Origin: Rotaria sp. Silwood1
Taxonomy: Eukaryota; Rotifera; Eurotatoria; Philodinida; Philodinidae
DNA: 64,000 bases
Assembly: GCA_905250075.1 (NCBI GenBank)
Contig: CAJNOP010000138.1
Coordinates: 186,001-250,000 of the forward strand
Direction of reading: 5' to 3'
This document shows positions 33,546 through 58,970 of the stretch, one piece after another. Under the pieces are notes generated by a model. That model searched no databases. It saw only the letters and a list, made by a program, of their open reading frames with translations, and was not told the origin of the DNA. The stretch's first letter is position 1. Each line of letters starts with the position of its first letter. Both the position numbers and the translations under genes were made by a program.

Positions 33546-34483
33546 TCTAGACTTTTGTTTTGCTTTTGCAAGTTTTTTTTTCAAAAAATTGAATATAAAA
33601 GCGGTTTTTTTCGCAAATTGAAAGCTTTTTTTTGTAATGACAAAGACTATATCTATGAGGAAATATGCATCAGACTACTGTATTAAGGCAAAATTCGTCT
33701 TAGTATCCTTATTGTAATATCTCAACTCACTTTGGTATGATGTCATGTTCTTAAAACAAAATCGAATAATTGTTTAGCATTGTAGTTCATCATTAATCTA
33801 TTTTTTGCATTTGCCACTATTTATAGCATATATTTTCCAGAGATAAATGATAACAAAACAAATATAGAGTGGAAAGTCGATTCAGTATACAATTAATACA
33901 CAGTGTCAATGTCTGAAGACTATTTAATTTAAGCACAAAATTAATGTAGAATTTGTAGTCCCATGAAATTTTCTACTCATCAATAGATACCAGGAAAGAG
34001 AAACACATGAAAATAAAAAATGAAAACCACTATATTCGTAAATGACTAATAAAGGCGTGGATTTGACTGCTAAAGAGTTAGAAAAAAGAGGAATAACTCA
34101 TGCTAATCGGGGTGAGTGTGTGAGTCTCTATACTTTTTGCAGCAACGCCCGCACACATCCCATATTTGTATATATAGATATAGTGTGCTGCCTCATCAAA
34201 CTGCAACTATATATTTTTGTAATGTTCCCGTCTATTCATCTTTTAGATTTGTATAGTAACTTGATGACGAGAGATAGATAGATGTTGCTCTTTATCTCTT
34301 CTATTCTTGGTTCCCTCTTGACAGAGTTCTACGGCTACTATTCAGATACAATCTATGTTGTGCTCGTCTTCTTCTTGTTCTTTCAATACTATGGCCGTGT
34401 AATTGTCATCACCACTCGTAGGATAGAGAGAATCTGGCTGATCTTATTGCATTTTCTTTTACGTGCATACACGTTCACATCTA
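33546..34483. other. Intergenic with one possible first exon
   Basis: An ATG at 34042 opens 24 codons (MTNKGVDLTAKELEKRGITH...) followed directly by a GTGAGT donor, so it could be a first exon. No partner exon was found. Confidence 0.25.
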
Positions 34484-35173
34484 CAGGGTGTTCCAAAAAT
34501 CCGCCCAAAAAGTAAATTTGTATGACTTCACTATTTATCAAACTTAATTAACTAATTTTTTTTCAAATGATAGGCATCATTGAGAAGTACTTATACGAAC
34601 CAACTTTACAAATACGGTTCAAAGTTATTACGTGCAACGAAAATACAAAAACTGATCTTTTTCGTTTTAAAAAAAGCAGTTCGTAGTATTTCTCTTTTAA
34701 TGTTTCCATTTCTTGCGTTTTTTTTGTGATGTTTATATGACCAGGTCTTGTGCTATCGCTTATATACATTTATTTTGATGTTTCACAGCAAAAAGAAGCC
34801 TAATGATGTCAAGTTCAATGATCATAGAGTTCATCACCTGAATTCACCCGCTTCAATTCATCAGTTCAAAAAGTTATAGAAATTTTATAGGCTTCATTAT
34901 CATCGAAGTTGACACCATTAGATTTCTTTTTGCAATGACACATTTAACACAGAAACACTGAGAAGAGCTTTTCTTGAAAACCAAAAAAAAAGACTTGTAT
35001 TTGTATTTCAGTTGTAAATGATAACTATGAACCGTATTGTTTAAAGTTGGTCCTTATGAATAAAAACATTCACAGTGATGCCTATCATTTGAAAAGAAAA
35101 TAGTGGATAAGGTTGATAAGTAGTGAAGCTCTACAAATTTACTTTGTCGGTAGACGACTTTTGGAACAATCTG
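34484..35173. mobile_element. 690-bp MITE with CAGGGTGTTCC ends and TA duplication
   Basis: The left end TACAGGGTGTTCCAAAAAT and right end ACTTTTGGAACAATCTGTA are inverted, with TA on both sides. Internal sequence (ATAACTTTGAACCGTATT types) repeats in inverted order. It is non-coding. Confidence 0.7.
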
Positions 35174-35228
35174 TATTTTGTTTGCTTGTCATGACTCTTC
35201 AACTACTGAATACAGACGAATAGAAATG

Positions 35229-35252
35229 ACGATAGATAGATAGATAGATAAT
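35229..35252. repeat. GATA microsatellite
   Basis: Short (GATA)n run. Confidence 0.8.
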
Positions 35253-35714
35253 TGTTTCTGGATGTTATGGACATGTTCATGTAAGTTATTCATCAGTAGC
35301 TTTCACGTTTCTTCCTTCAAGCGATGAAGCACGCTCCGAACAAGAGAAAGTCAAGAGAAATAATTAGTGACACGAAAGAAAATTAATATTCTTTCTTATT
35401 TTCTCGCTTGTTTTCTCTTTTTCCTTCGTTGATGACCGTCATTATTATTGTTTCTTTGTAAACATATATATGGATATATATCTATGTTTATTAATTATAT
35501 GTATGGAGCAACAAAACTCTACTGCTTGCTATTACTGTGATTTTCTTTCGTAATTCAATTCTTTTGTTTGTTGTATGAAATTTTCAATTAATCAGTCATG
35601 TAAGGACTAGAACCATTAAAGAAATAAAAAAAGCCTAAGAACATATAATATTATGTATTAAACGAAGACTATACAGACAACTTGTAATTCTATCCGAATC
35701 GATTCATATATTTT

Positions 35715-35716
<2 letters not shown>

Positions 35717-35747
<31 letters not shown>
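35717..35747. repeat. TA microsatellite ending in a gap
   Basis: (TA)n runs straight into the 100-N gap and probably caused the assembly break. Confidence 0.9.
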
Positions 35748-35847
35748 NNNNNNNNNNNNNNNNNNNNNNNNNNNNNNNNNNNNNNNNNNNNNNNNNNNNN
35801 NNNNNNNNNNNNNNNNNNNNNNNNNNNNNNNNNNNNNNNNNNNNNNN
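35748..35847. other. Assembly gap (100 N)
   Basis: One hundred undetermined bases. Confidence 1.
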
Positions 35848-36702
35848 TTAAAATAATAAACGATTTTCATATTTAACTTCATCTAAATAACTTCGATAAA
35901 CATGCTAACTTCGATACGACATATATATACCAAAAACAGGTAATGATATCCGACATGGAAACATGGCAGACACGTCATATATATGTTTAGCACAATTATT
36001 GTTTTGATTGACGTCCTAGTGTCTATCAGCTTATTATATTAACCTCTTTTTTACGTGTTATTAGTAATAACATGTAACTGGCAATATATCAAGACAAGTT
36101 ATTTCTTATTAACAGTAGTGTAAAGATTCAATTTAAAATTCTCCCTTGCGTACTGGCCGACATTATTCTAAGTGATGTAATATCTCATAAGACTTGTCTA
36201 AGAACAAATAAAGAATAAAAAAAGAAGATTGTGGAAAGGAGAAAGAAATCAATTGACGAATAAGACTAAAATTATCGGGTACACATTGCATTTTTCTGGT
36301 TTGCAAAGAAACAAATAAAAATAAAAGAAGAAGAAAACGGCGAGAAACAGAAACAATGTCAGCATCATCTCCTATAGTTGTCAAAAGACGACAACGACAG
36401 CATGTATCACTTGATTCAAGAGAAATTCTCGTTTATTCCATATTATTGTAACGCTTGCTACATATTATTCTGAATAACAAATAATAGAAAATCATGAGCC
36501 AAAATATATCTTTCTTCTGTTTATATAAGATCGTATACAATGCGTTTTGTTGTCTTTCTCTTTGTTTTGTATATCTTACTAATCAGCAATTTGGTCAAGG
36601 TTCTTCTTTTTGTCTTTTTCTTGTAGGCAAACAATATAAACAAATATAAGAGAAGTAGTAGCCCCATCAGTTGACGCTGCCATTTCATCGATAATAACAT
36701 TG
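35848..36702. other. Upstream region of NALCN
   Basis: AT-rich sequence with no coding signal, presumably promoter and 5' UTR of the channel gene. Confidence 0.4.
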
Positions 36703-50123
<13,421 letters not shown>

Positions 50124-50377
50124 ATGTCAACTTAAAGCAACTAAAAGAAAATAAATAAATGAATGCATACCTCAGAATAGATTATATTTAATATATTGCG
50201 ATGCTTTATGTGAGCTTGATTTATTTTGTATATCATATGCATCCGTATTACATGTAGTCTTTGTTTTTTTTTCGATGTTTTTTTTTCTGTTGAATACACA
50301 TCTATTCTATTTTTTAATAAATACAAAAGATATATATAGCATGGATTAGACAGCATCACGCTATAGAATATAAAATA

Positions 50378-51140
50378 CAGGGTGGGCCATAAATAAGACG
50401 GCGATAAAAAATTCAAAAATCTTCGCTCTGCTTCAATCAAATGAGCTGATTTTTTGTTTAATGGTAGAACTTTAGTCTAATTTTTTTTTCATATGAACCA
50501 TGTAAATCAATACTTCTATTAAGTATAATTGTTGACTTCACTAAAAATAATTTTATCTGTTGTCCAATAAAAAAAATACATGTAAAGCGTTTCATAAGTA
50601 TTTTTCAATAGACAGCTAAGAGAATGATAAGAAGAATCCAAAACAAACTTTCAGAATGATACAACATTCATGCAAATATAGCAAATTTTTGCAAATAGTT
50701 TATACACTAAAATGCACCATTAAAGCCGGTTGAGCATTCAGTCACCCACTTTATTGCAAAACCTAATGCTCCATGCCTGAAAATGCGAAATATTGTAACT
50801 CTTGACTTTTAAACTAACTATTTCCAAAAGTTTGCTTTATTTGCATTAATGTTGTATCATTCATAAAGTTTGTTTTGAATTCTTCTTATCATTCTCTTAG
50901 CTACCTATTAAAAAATATCTATGAAACGCTTCACATGTATTTTTCTTATTGGACAACAGATGAAATTTTTTTTTAGTGAAGTCAACAATTATACTTAATA
51001 GAAGTATTGATGTATATTGTTCATATGAAAAATAAATTAGAATAAAGTTCTACCATTAAACAAACAATCAGCTCATTCGATTGAACCAGAGCGAAGATTT
51101 TTGAATTTTTTTATCGCCGTGTTATTTATGGCTCACCCTG
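50378..51140. mobile_element. 763-bp fold-back MITE with CAGGGTG ends
   Basis: The left end CAGGGTGGGCCATAAATAAG pairs with the right end ATTTATGGCTCACCCTG, and the arms stay complementary for over 300 bp (GGCGATAAAAAATTC and inverse). TA precedes the left end. It follows the NALCN stop by 255 bp. Confidence 0.8.
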
Positions 51141-51202
51141 TCAATTGATAAATTTCTATCCAGATCCTGAATGCCAGAAAAATTCAAGCATAACTATATA
51201 TT

Positions 51203-51767
51203 CCGTTGGTACATAAGTTCTGCACGTTTGGATTAGTAGAATTATATCACCAATATAAAACTACATTTTAAAGAAAGTAATTATATCTTCTGATAGCGCT
51301 CGGAATTCTCTATCATCCTATGTATTTAAATTTTGACTTGCACTTATTTGCTGAAAAATATTTCGAGCACAATGAAAACATCCTCACCCTCAGATACCCA
51401 CGAACTCCATTGTTTTGTTCCTTTCTCATGCGTTTTTAAAATTTTTCTCTATACAGTGTCCGTTTTTTTTTGAGAAAAGTAATGATATATTCTGAGAGTC
51501 CTTGAAATGCTCTATCATTCTGTGTATTCAGGTTTTGGCTTGGACGTCTCTGCTGAGAGGTATTTCGAATATTGTCAATGCGGTGAGGATGTCTTCACTG
51601 TACTCGAAATACTTTTCAGCAAATAAGTGCAAGTCAAAATTTAAATACACAGGATGATAGAGAATTCCGAGCGCTATCAGAATATATAATTATTTTCTTT
51701 AAGATATAGTTTTAAATTGGTAATATAATTCTACTAATCCAAACGTGCAGAACTTATGTACCAACGG
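51203..51767. mobile_element. 565-bp inverted-repeat element
   Basis: CCGTTGGTACATAAGTTCTG at the left is inverted as CAGAACTTATGTACCAACGG at the right, and the arms run about 170 bp. The centre holds diverged extra copies of the GCTCTATCATTCTGTGTATT segment. It is non-coding. Confidence 0.75.
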
Positions 51768-52251
51768 GATAGTTTTTCAAAAAATGAAATCTCAAGAAAA
51801 TAAAAGTACATTTATCTTTTTTGTAGCATAATTATAACATTCGTTTACATATAACAGTATATAAACAGTCAATTTGTTTTCTGGAAAATAATCTATTGAT
51901 TAGATATGAAACGAAAAATATATTATAATGGTTGTCGACGTTCCATGTCAACAAAATGTTTTCATTAGAGTTTTGAACTTAGTTTCTTGCGCTTTCAGTT
52001 GTAACAGAGTAACATTAGGTTATCACAGAGTGATATGAGTCCCAATTCTTGATTATTACCCGTCTGATATGACCACTTGTTCAATATCAGAAAAAAAAAA
52101 TTACATGAACGAAAGATCACTATTAAATATTAGAGTCTCGCTATTTTTTCGAATCGGTACTATCTGAAGCCAAGAATAGGACTGATGTTTTTTCAATATT
52201 TAACATAATTAACGACAGAACGAGAGATTCTTTAGAATTGCGACTGTGATA
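51768..52251. other. Intergenic, nothing recognised
   Basis: No supportable feature. Confidence 0.45.
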
Positions 52252-52324
52252 GGGTTTGGAGTGTGGGTGTGGGTTTGTCTTATTTTCTACCACACTCACA
52301 CGCATACCGACACCCGCACCCTCA
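52252..52324. repeat. TGTGGG hairpin element 9
   Basis: GGGTTTGGAGTGTGGGTGTG opens and CACCCGCACCCTC closes around a short AT-rich loop. Confidence 0.7.
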
Positions 52325-52494
52325 GGTAAGAAACAATGGCACGGCTCTTGCTTATCAGAACAGATTAAATTTAAGTAAAGTGTCGATCAAATGAGAAAGT
52401 TCATCATAGAAATCTTTTCTTCGAATATCGAATAATATGAAATGAAGCATTCGAACCGAATAGACTGAGTACATCTATCAGAAACATACTATCT

Positions 52495-52544
52495 TGAGGG
52501 TGTGCGTATGAGTCAAGAGACATACGCGCACTGATGCCCACTCT
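52495..52544. repeat. TGTGGG hairpin element 10 (degenerate)
   Basis: GAGGGTGTGCGTATGAGTC pairs with CATACGCGCACTGATGCCC. The stem GTGCGTATG/CATACGCGCAC remains; the outer hexamers are eroded. Confidence 0.5.
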
Positions 52545-52787
52545 GCTCGCTGAAACAGAGCCGTTCTTTATCGATCAGAAGTGATAGATTCCATTTCGTT
52601 TTGAATGATTATCAATGGAAGCACATTTATTATAGAGATTCATAGTTCGCTTATCGAAAAATGACCGTGAAACGTATTTTATTTCGTTTTGAGAATCTTG
52701 AAAGAGACACCCACATCGTTGCATAAATCCTTGCGCTATCGATGCATGTTTGCTAAGGTGAGCTCTTTTATGGCTTTGAAATATTTT

Positions 52788-52863
52788 GAAGGGTGTGGGT
52801 CTTGGTCTGGGCGTCTGTGAAGAGAAGAAAACACCCATACCCACACCCACATCCACACCCTTC
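52788..52863. repeat. TGTGGG hairpin element 11
   Basis: Perfect inverted termini GAAGGGTGTGG and CCACACCCTTC enclose 54 bases with CCCATACCCACACCCAC on the right arm. Confidence 0.8.
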
Positions 52864-53262
52864 TACGATACATATTAGTGTCTTCGGGTCGGATAGAAGA
52901 CTGATCGGGTGTTGATTGAAAGAAATAACAATCTAGCGTGATACCTGATAAGAATAGATTGTTACTCATATTTTATCAGCTTAGAAATGTACTGTCAATA
53001 AGATAATCAAACTTATCCTTGAATAACTCCAGTAGGAGACAAAAACGTCGTTTATTTATAGTGTGAAAAAACAGGATTGTCTGTCATATCGTTAATCAGT
53101 TTGAAAAAAGTGAAGCGGCATTTCTTTGCAAGCAAGTTTGTTATTAAAGAAATAGAAAGTAAAACATGCACAATAGGCGATGATAATGACTATTCTGCTC
53201 TCCAGCTGGTTCCAATCCCATCGTGGGTGAGTATGTGTATGTGGCACATCGCGGAGAGTAGA

Positions 53263-54677
53263 ATGATGAAGACAATGTATGTGTTGGCAGTGTCGATTCT
53301 CTGGTAAGTCTCATCATCAAGTAATGATATATGCTAGTGATTGCTTTCAGTCTAATAGGTATGTTATTTTTATTCTAATTACTTCAATCAGACCGCTGTA
53401 CCCTTAATAAGCTCGTCGAGTCGAAACTCAAACGTGTCAAAATGCCCATCAATATGAAGAATGTTCGTCGAGTATTGCATGCGGCTGTCTTCCTCTAACG
53501 ACTGTTGACAATGGAGGCATTTGCGCCTACCTTCATATTACTTGCTCCGAATTGAACTCGTGTCTCAACGATAATCGAACGTGTTTTGAACCGGGTCATG
53601 TTTGTGTGATGCACCCACAATGTGATAGTAACAGACCATTGTGCTATCCAATGGACATGGCCACTGTAGCTATGTGTCCGGCTAAAGCACCGATGACAAC
53701 AAGTAAGCAATAAATAAAATGAAGAATTAATAATTTTTCTTTTTCTTTGCCTAGTTCCGTCCTCAATACTTGACAATGGTATTTGTTTGAGTGCAACATG
53801 GAACCAAACAGGTGTCATCGTGGCCGGAGTAAATGGATATGGATCCGCATTGGATCAACTCAAATTTCCGACTGGAATATTTCTCGATAACAATGATGTA
53901 CTTTATATTGCAGATAGTGTCAATCATCGAGTAGTTAAATGGATGCCTGGAGCTTCGAGTGGTCAAGTAGTGGCCGGCGGAAATGAAAACGGCAAGAATG
54001 CTAATCAATTCAATTATTTGTCAAGTATTGTCGTTGATAAGAACGGGACCATGTTCATTTGTGATAAGGAAAACGATCGCGTGCAGCTATGGGTTGCTAA
54101 TGATAATCAAGGACAAACAATTATACAAAATTTTTCATGTTGGGGAGTGGCGATGGACAAAGAAGAGTCATTATATGTCTCTCACTTTCGTGAGCATTAT
54201 GTATTGAAATGGCCCGCTAATCAAGTAGTTGCTGGTGGAAACGGAGAAGGAGAAAATCTAGATCAACTCGGATACCCATCCCAATTATTCGTTGATCGAG
54301 ATCATTCCATTTTTGTTGCCGATCTTCAAAATGATCGTATAATGAAATGGTCCGTCGGTGCTAAAGAAGGTATTGTCGTGGCTGGTGGAAATGGGATCGG
54401 AGATGATGCCAATCAGTTTTCACGACCCGCTGCAGTAGTCGTTGACGACATGGGCACCGTCTATGTTGCTGACAATTGGAATAATCGAATCGTGCGTTGG
54501 CCGAAAGGTGCTAAATCGGGTACTGTCATCGTTGGTGGAAAGAATGCGAGCGATGAGATGACCAAACTCTCTACTCCCGAGCATCTGACCTTTGATCGAC
54601 ATGGAAACTTATATGTGGCTGATACAGGCTATCATAGAATCCTGAAGTTCGCTATTGACAAAAGTTCTTGTGTTTAA
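53263..54677 (+). CDS. Secreted NHL-repeat beta-propeller protein
   Basis: Best model is four exons: 53263-53303, an 8-base microexon 53351-53358, 53412-53702 and 53755-54677, giving 420 aa in one frame. The start encodes a signal peptide (MMKTMYVLAVSILCLIA). Residues about 20-110 are Cys-rich (CQNAHQYEECSSSIACGC, ICAYLHITCSELNSC) and probably disulfide-bonded. The C-terminal 300 residues hold six NHL blades, each with a pattern like FPTGIFLDNNDVLYIADSVN followed by HRVVKW and a GQVVAGGN linker. Propellers of this kind bind proteins or glycans outside the cell; no catalytic site is seen and the partner is unknown. The last exon is secure; the microexon and first exon rest on splice logic. A hairpin element follows 356 bp after the stop. 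Confidence 0.8.
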
Positions 54678-55033
54678 AGTTCCTTTCAATAATAACTGAC
54701 TGTTATTTGACTCTATACATGCTAAGATCTAATATCAATTTTATTTAATACAGCTAAATGATGGATAAAGCATTTGTTGAATCAGTGTATGCATGACAAA
54801 GAGAGAATCACTTGAATCTAAAAATTTTGATTGGTAGATCGCTTTTTGCGATGAATCAATGATGGTCGTCGGTATATTCATTCGAATTGGCACTTGAAAC
54901 GAAGAATCGAGTGATTTGATAATCCTCTAATACCAAGGATAATACAGTAAAAATCATCAAATGACAAATCTTTTATCTAATTTTCATAACTTCTTTCTTA
55001 CATTAATAGATGACATATTACTTGAGCACTAAG

Positions 55034-55111
55034 AGTGGGAGTGGATGTGGGTGTGGTGTGTGATGCCAGTGTGGATGTCAATATAGACCAAATCTACACC
55101 CACACCCCACC
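55034..55111. repeat. TGTGGG hairpin element 12
   Basis: GTGGGAGTGGATGTGGGTGT opens and CTACACCCACACCCCAC closes. The loop contains GTGGATGTCAATATAGACC then AAATC, shared in part with the element at 58971. Confidence 0.75.
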
Positions 55112-56976
55112 GTGAAAATAAAATACTGAAATATTTTGATTAGCTGAAGAATGACTTGAAATCATGTTCTCCGCAAACTGAATATCATGAATGAACTAAA
55201 GCACTTTCAGAAATGAAAATACAGCAGAAAGAACTGTATCAAGAAAAGACAGCAAATGCGTATCAGCTGTGTGCTATTAGATGCGAGTTTATCCTTTCAT
55301 TGCGTCCAACACTATAGAAACTGTTTCATTGATGCTGTCGACCACAAGCCGAACATAATTGGCGGTAAATATTGCAGAAGACACCACAACTACGACTGTT
55401 CTCGTGGTTCTTTCATCGTGAAGAACGCCGTCAATAGATGCCTCTGCACATTAACCAGCGAAGTGACAGAAGTCATGGTTTGATACTCACTTTCATCTTC
55501 ATCAGGCTGAAAAACGGCACTCTACAGTATGAATACCAACTTTTCAATCAGCACTGAGACACGTATTCGACTCCATATAGAACAAATGGACTCTTCTCAC
55601 AAACAGATAGATGAACCACGGTGTCTCCTAATTCGAAGTCCTTCATCATCGAATACGTCTCTCATTTGTTATGCTAATAGGAAAGAAGGAAACGTTTGGG
55701 AGTTGTTTGCCATGATTAACGAAGATGATTTTCACTTGTACCATTAGGCTTTATCAAGAAGTTATTAGATGTTCGAACGTTTTCTGAGAAATATTCTTGC
55801 TTTCTAAAATGGATGTCTGATGCTGCTACTTCTCTATGACTCGAACATGGTGCCAGTTACTCGCATCCCTACTGTAACTGAATACAGTACCAGATACATT
55901 GAATTGACGAAAGGTTCAATTACATCAACGATGGCTCGATTATAGATGTGTCGTGTATAGGGCCATGATCGCAAAAGTCAAAGTTTAATGTCAGACGAAA
56001 GAAAATAAATGGATAACATTTGTTGTGTTAGGGAAAGCTATCAAATAGTACTAGACGGTGATGATCAAAAAGTTAAAATGTCAAAGAACAACACTAGAGT
56101 TCAGATAAATCAAGAGGAATGAATGCAATACTGCCAAGTGACATGATGTTTGTAAACAAAAATAGTTAGGTTTCAGCCAGAGATGTTTATTGTGGCGCTG
56201 CTGCTGCTGCTGCCGCCATGGCCATGGCGGAATTCCTTTTTATAAATCATCGCGGCGTGAAAGATGTTTTAAAAATACATCGTGCCAGCAGCTTCTTTTT
56301 ACGAGACATTGCAAAATTTCATGAATTTGCATAGGATTTCGATGTCCACAAGTATAACTAGGCATGGATCGAATCCGAACCCAAGTTTGGAGTTCGGGAA
56401 ATATCCAACGATCTTCGACAGCGTTGAGTATCTACATAATTCTCCAAGCATTTCTTAAGTTATATAATCGATCATGGGAGCACCTTCCAAGGCTCATGCG
56501 AGGTACGGTTTCAGGCATTTTCGAATATCGTTCATTGTATTTTGGATGTCTCTTGGCCTTTAGTTTTTCGATCATTTATTTTATTATGTGTTGGCTTACC
56601 ATAGCCAACTCTAAAATCCATTCTTTTCGCTTACTACTACTCCGTTTTATCAATTGACTGAAAATGATCGAACCCGAACGTTCAGGTGTGGTGCATGCCC
56701 AAGTGTAACACACAGGGACTAGATGAATTTCATGAATTCATACCAACAGTTCTAGTTCAGTACAGTAATGTCAAGGATTTCGAAAGGTTTTTTGAAAACC
56801 GTCATAGTAGCGTTGTGATATAGTTAGATTTTAGTAGCTGCGCGGGTGCCTTCTCTCTCCCAGGATCGCGGCACGGCAGCCGCGATGGACATCTTTGTTT
56901 CCAGCTTTTTCAGCGAAAGGTTATGTTCCACCATCGACTATTGAACCGTCTTAAAAATTATTAAAGATTGCATTTT
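55112..56976. other. Intergenic, no recognised gene
   Basis: Short plus-strand frames (55256-55483, 55529-55747, 56364-56657) lack domains or splice support. A CTG run at 56199-56213 precedes an 18-bp palindrome at 56213-56230, and GATCGCGGC/GCCGCGAT form a hairpin near 56861-56884. Confidence 0.4.
56213..56230. repeat. Perfect 18-bp palindrome after a CTG run
   Basis: CCGCCATGGCCATGGCGG equals its own reverse complement and is preceded by (GCT/CTG)n. It is GC-rich in AT-rich surroundings. Confidence 0.85.
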
Positions 56977-57064
56977 GAGGGTGTGGGTGTGGATGTAGAT
57001 ATTCTTTTGATCTCCACACAGGTCCACACACCCATATCCACACCCACACCCACACCTACACCCT
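56977..57064. repeat. TGTGGG hairpin element 13
   Basis: GAGGGTGTGGGTGTGGATGT opens; the loop holds AGATATTCTTTTGATCTCC; the C-rich arm ends ACACCTACACCCT. The loop is shared with element 1 (6429). Confidence 0.85.
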
Positions 57065-57362
57065 TGCCACAACATACAATAACATTGGATCTGTATCGTT
57101 TCATCTTGGAAACTACGAAAGAGCATTGTCTAGCTATAATCAATGTTTGACGATTCAACGCAGATCATTACCATCTAAACATCAAACGATTGCGGAAACA
57201 TGTTCCAATATATCCATGATTTATGCTGCACAAAGCGATCATTACCAAGCTAGCAAATACGCAAAAGAAGCACTAGACATCGCATCACATTGTTTCTCAT
57301 CCGATTATGAAAGGCTACAGCTCTATCGCCAAAACTATGATCAAATTTGTCAGAAGCTATAA
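57065..57362 (+). pseudogene. TPR-repeat (kinesin-light-chain-like) C-terminal fragment
   Basis: The frame beginning at the element edge reads LATTYNNIGSVSFHLGNYER and then ALSSYNQCLTIQRRSLPS. This is the canonical TPR consensus seen in kinesin-light-chain-like and bdelloid TPR proteins. A second repeat (TIAETCSNISMIYAAQSDHY) follows and the protein stops after a short helical tail. No start codon or earlier repeats are found to the left; the coding sequence begins exactly where the hairpin element ends. It is either a gene truncated by that insertion or a last exon whose partners are unrecognised. TPRs mediate protein-protein contacts. Confidence 0.6.
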
Positions 57363-57557
57363 ATGACTCTTGAAAATCGTAGTGTTTTTTGTCAGTCGGC
57401 ATCCGACTGACACTTCAATTTATATTCAATAATAAAAAATGAAATATAATGCTCCATTTTCTAATCATGTCCAACGCAAAACTGTTTCGATTTTGGGTGC
57501 AGCTTCATCGCTTTTGTTTTGTGAAACTCACTATAAAAGCCTGTCAGTGCAGCTGCG

Positions 57558-57661
57558 ATGGGTGTGTGGGTGTGGGTGTATGTGGGTCTTGGTGTAGCGA
57601 GTAAAACAAGACCAACACCCGCATCCATACTCACCCGCATCCCCACACCCACACCCTCACA
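57558..57661. repeat. TGTGGG hairpin element 14
   Basis: ATGGGTGTGTGGGTGTGGGT opens and CCCACACCCACACCCTCAC closes. An inner stem GTGGGTCTTG/CAAGACCAAC surrounds TGTAGCGAGTAAAA. Confidence 0.8.
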
Positions 57662-57994
57662 CGCATTGACCTCGTCCCACCGAGTCGAGTTTTACTATCT
57701 ACAACCAGCAGTTTTCTTCGGTAACGATTGTGATTCACAGTTTTTATTCTAACAAAGAAGCGAACGATAAAGCATGATATATGCTGTATTTTTCGCAGCA
57801 CTTGTGAAGAAAACGAACCGTCTGTCCAATGAGTTCGCTCTGGACCGCCGTTTTATCCTTCCTTTTACTCATTATTTTTACAGGTAAAAATCCAAATAGA
57901 AAGACAGTATGCCGTCAGCTTTCGTCGCTAAAAGTCAACAGATTACCATTGTCGTTACATAAATATTGACAAACACTCGCTACTCAAAAAGCAC

Positions 57995-58777
57995 ATGGCG
58001 CTGTCGATAAATAAATATGAATATATGGATGAAGATGCTATTGATGATGAGCTCAAATGTATTGTTTGTACTCAACCATTGCAATCTCCAGTTAGTCTTG
58101 CTTGTCAGCACATATTTTGTGAATTGTGTATCGAAACTTGGATCAAAACAAATGCATCATGCCCAATATGTCGTCGTCAATTTGTGACAAAATACACGTT
58201 AACTACAATGAAAAATTCCACTCTCTGCAATCAACTTGATTCTCTTCTTATTCGATGTCTTCGATGCAATAAGACTGGTATTAGACGAATCGATTTCACG
58301 AAACATGTAGAACGATGCTCTAAAAGTCGAATGAAGACTGTGTCACATTTATTTCATAATCGCTGGTGTTTCAAGACTAGATCGATGCAATCAAAACCTG
58401 ATCGTCAAGTAACATCTCATCAAACACAAGTGGTATCTCCTGCTGAAGTTGTTCATACTAATCATGAACAGCGAGATATATATTTACAAAATGATGAACA
58501 ACAATTTTCAGATCTACGCCCACGAACCTTCCAAGAAACGACGTTTTCAAGATCAACTATCCTTCGATTACATCATGAGCGACGCTTAAATCGACAGTTG
58601 ACTGAGGCTTCCGAGAGAAAGAGAACAGCAATATTTTACATTTGTATTTATATATTTGCCATTTGGTTCTTGACAATTTTTGGAGGAACAATTCTTATCT
58701 TTCTTCAAAGATTGGGACTGGTTATTGTTTTACTTTTTTCTGTTTGGCTCTTTATAAAACCAAAGCGACGCAATTAA
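57995..58777 (+). CDS. Membrane-anchored C3HC4 RING-finger protein, probable E3 ligase
   Basis: A single exon encodes 260 aa. The RING lies at residues 22-60: CIVC, ACQHIFCELC and CPICRR supply all eight zinc ligands in C3HC4 order. A second Cys/His group, RCLRCNKTGIRRIDFTKHVE followed by RC, resembles the TRAF-type zinc finger that follows RINGs in related ligases. A basic, Gln-rich linker is followed by two hydrophobic segments near residues 213-234 and 237-254 (FYICIYIFAIWFLTIFGG, LGLVIVLLFSVWLFI) and a basic tail (KPKRRN). It is probably an E3 ubiquitin ligase tethered to an internal membrane with the RING facing the cytosol. The substrate is unknown. Hairpin elements lie on both sides (57558 and 58971). 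Confidence 0.8.
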   Translation: MALSINKYEYMDEDAIDDELKCIVCTQPLQSPVSLACQHIFCELCIETWIKTNASCPICRRQFVTKYTLTTMKNSTLCNQLDSLLIRCLRCNKTGIRRIDFTKHVERCSKSRMKTVSHLFHNRWCFKTRSMQSKPDRQVTSHQTQVVSPAEVVHTNHEQRDIYLQNDEQQFSDLRPRTFQETTFSRSTILRLHHERRLNRQLTEASERKRTAIFYICIYIFAIWFLTIFGGTILIFLQRLGLVIVLLFSVWLFIKPKRRN

Positions 58778-58970
58778 GTCAAACTTCTACTTATTGATTA
58801 TCTTGTTGTTTCATGATTTTATCAAATAACGGAAGCAAAAAGTCTATCATTTTTTTTGTTTCTTTCTTATCGTTGCTGTCATTCAATAAAGTCAGAAAAA
58901 CTTTAAAATGTATTCCTGGCCATGTTGCATATTCTATTTACGACTCTAGCTCACTTTGCAGATGAAATAA

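Noticed and set aside
56364-56657. 97-codon frame with hydrophobic stretch
   Set aside because: No family, no splice signals, and it lies in a low-coding-potential intergenic region.
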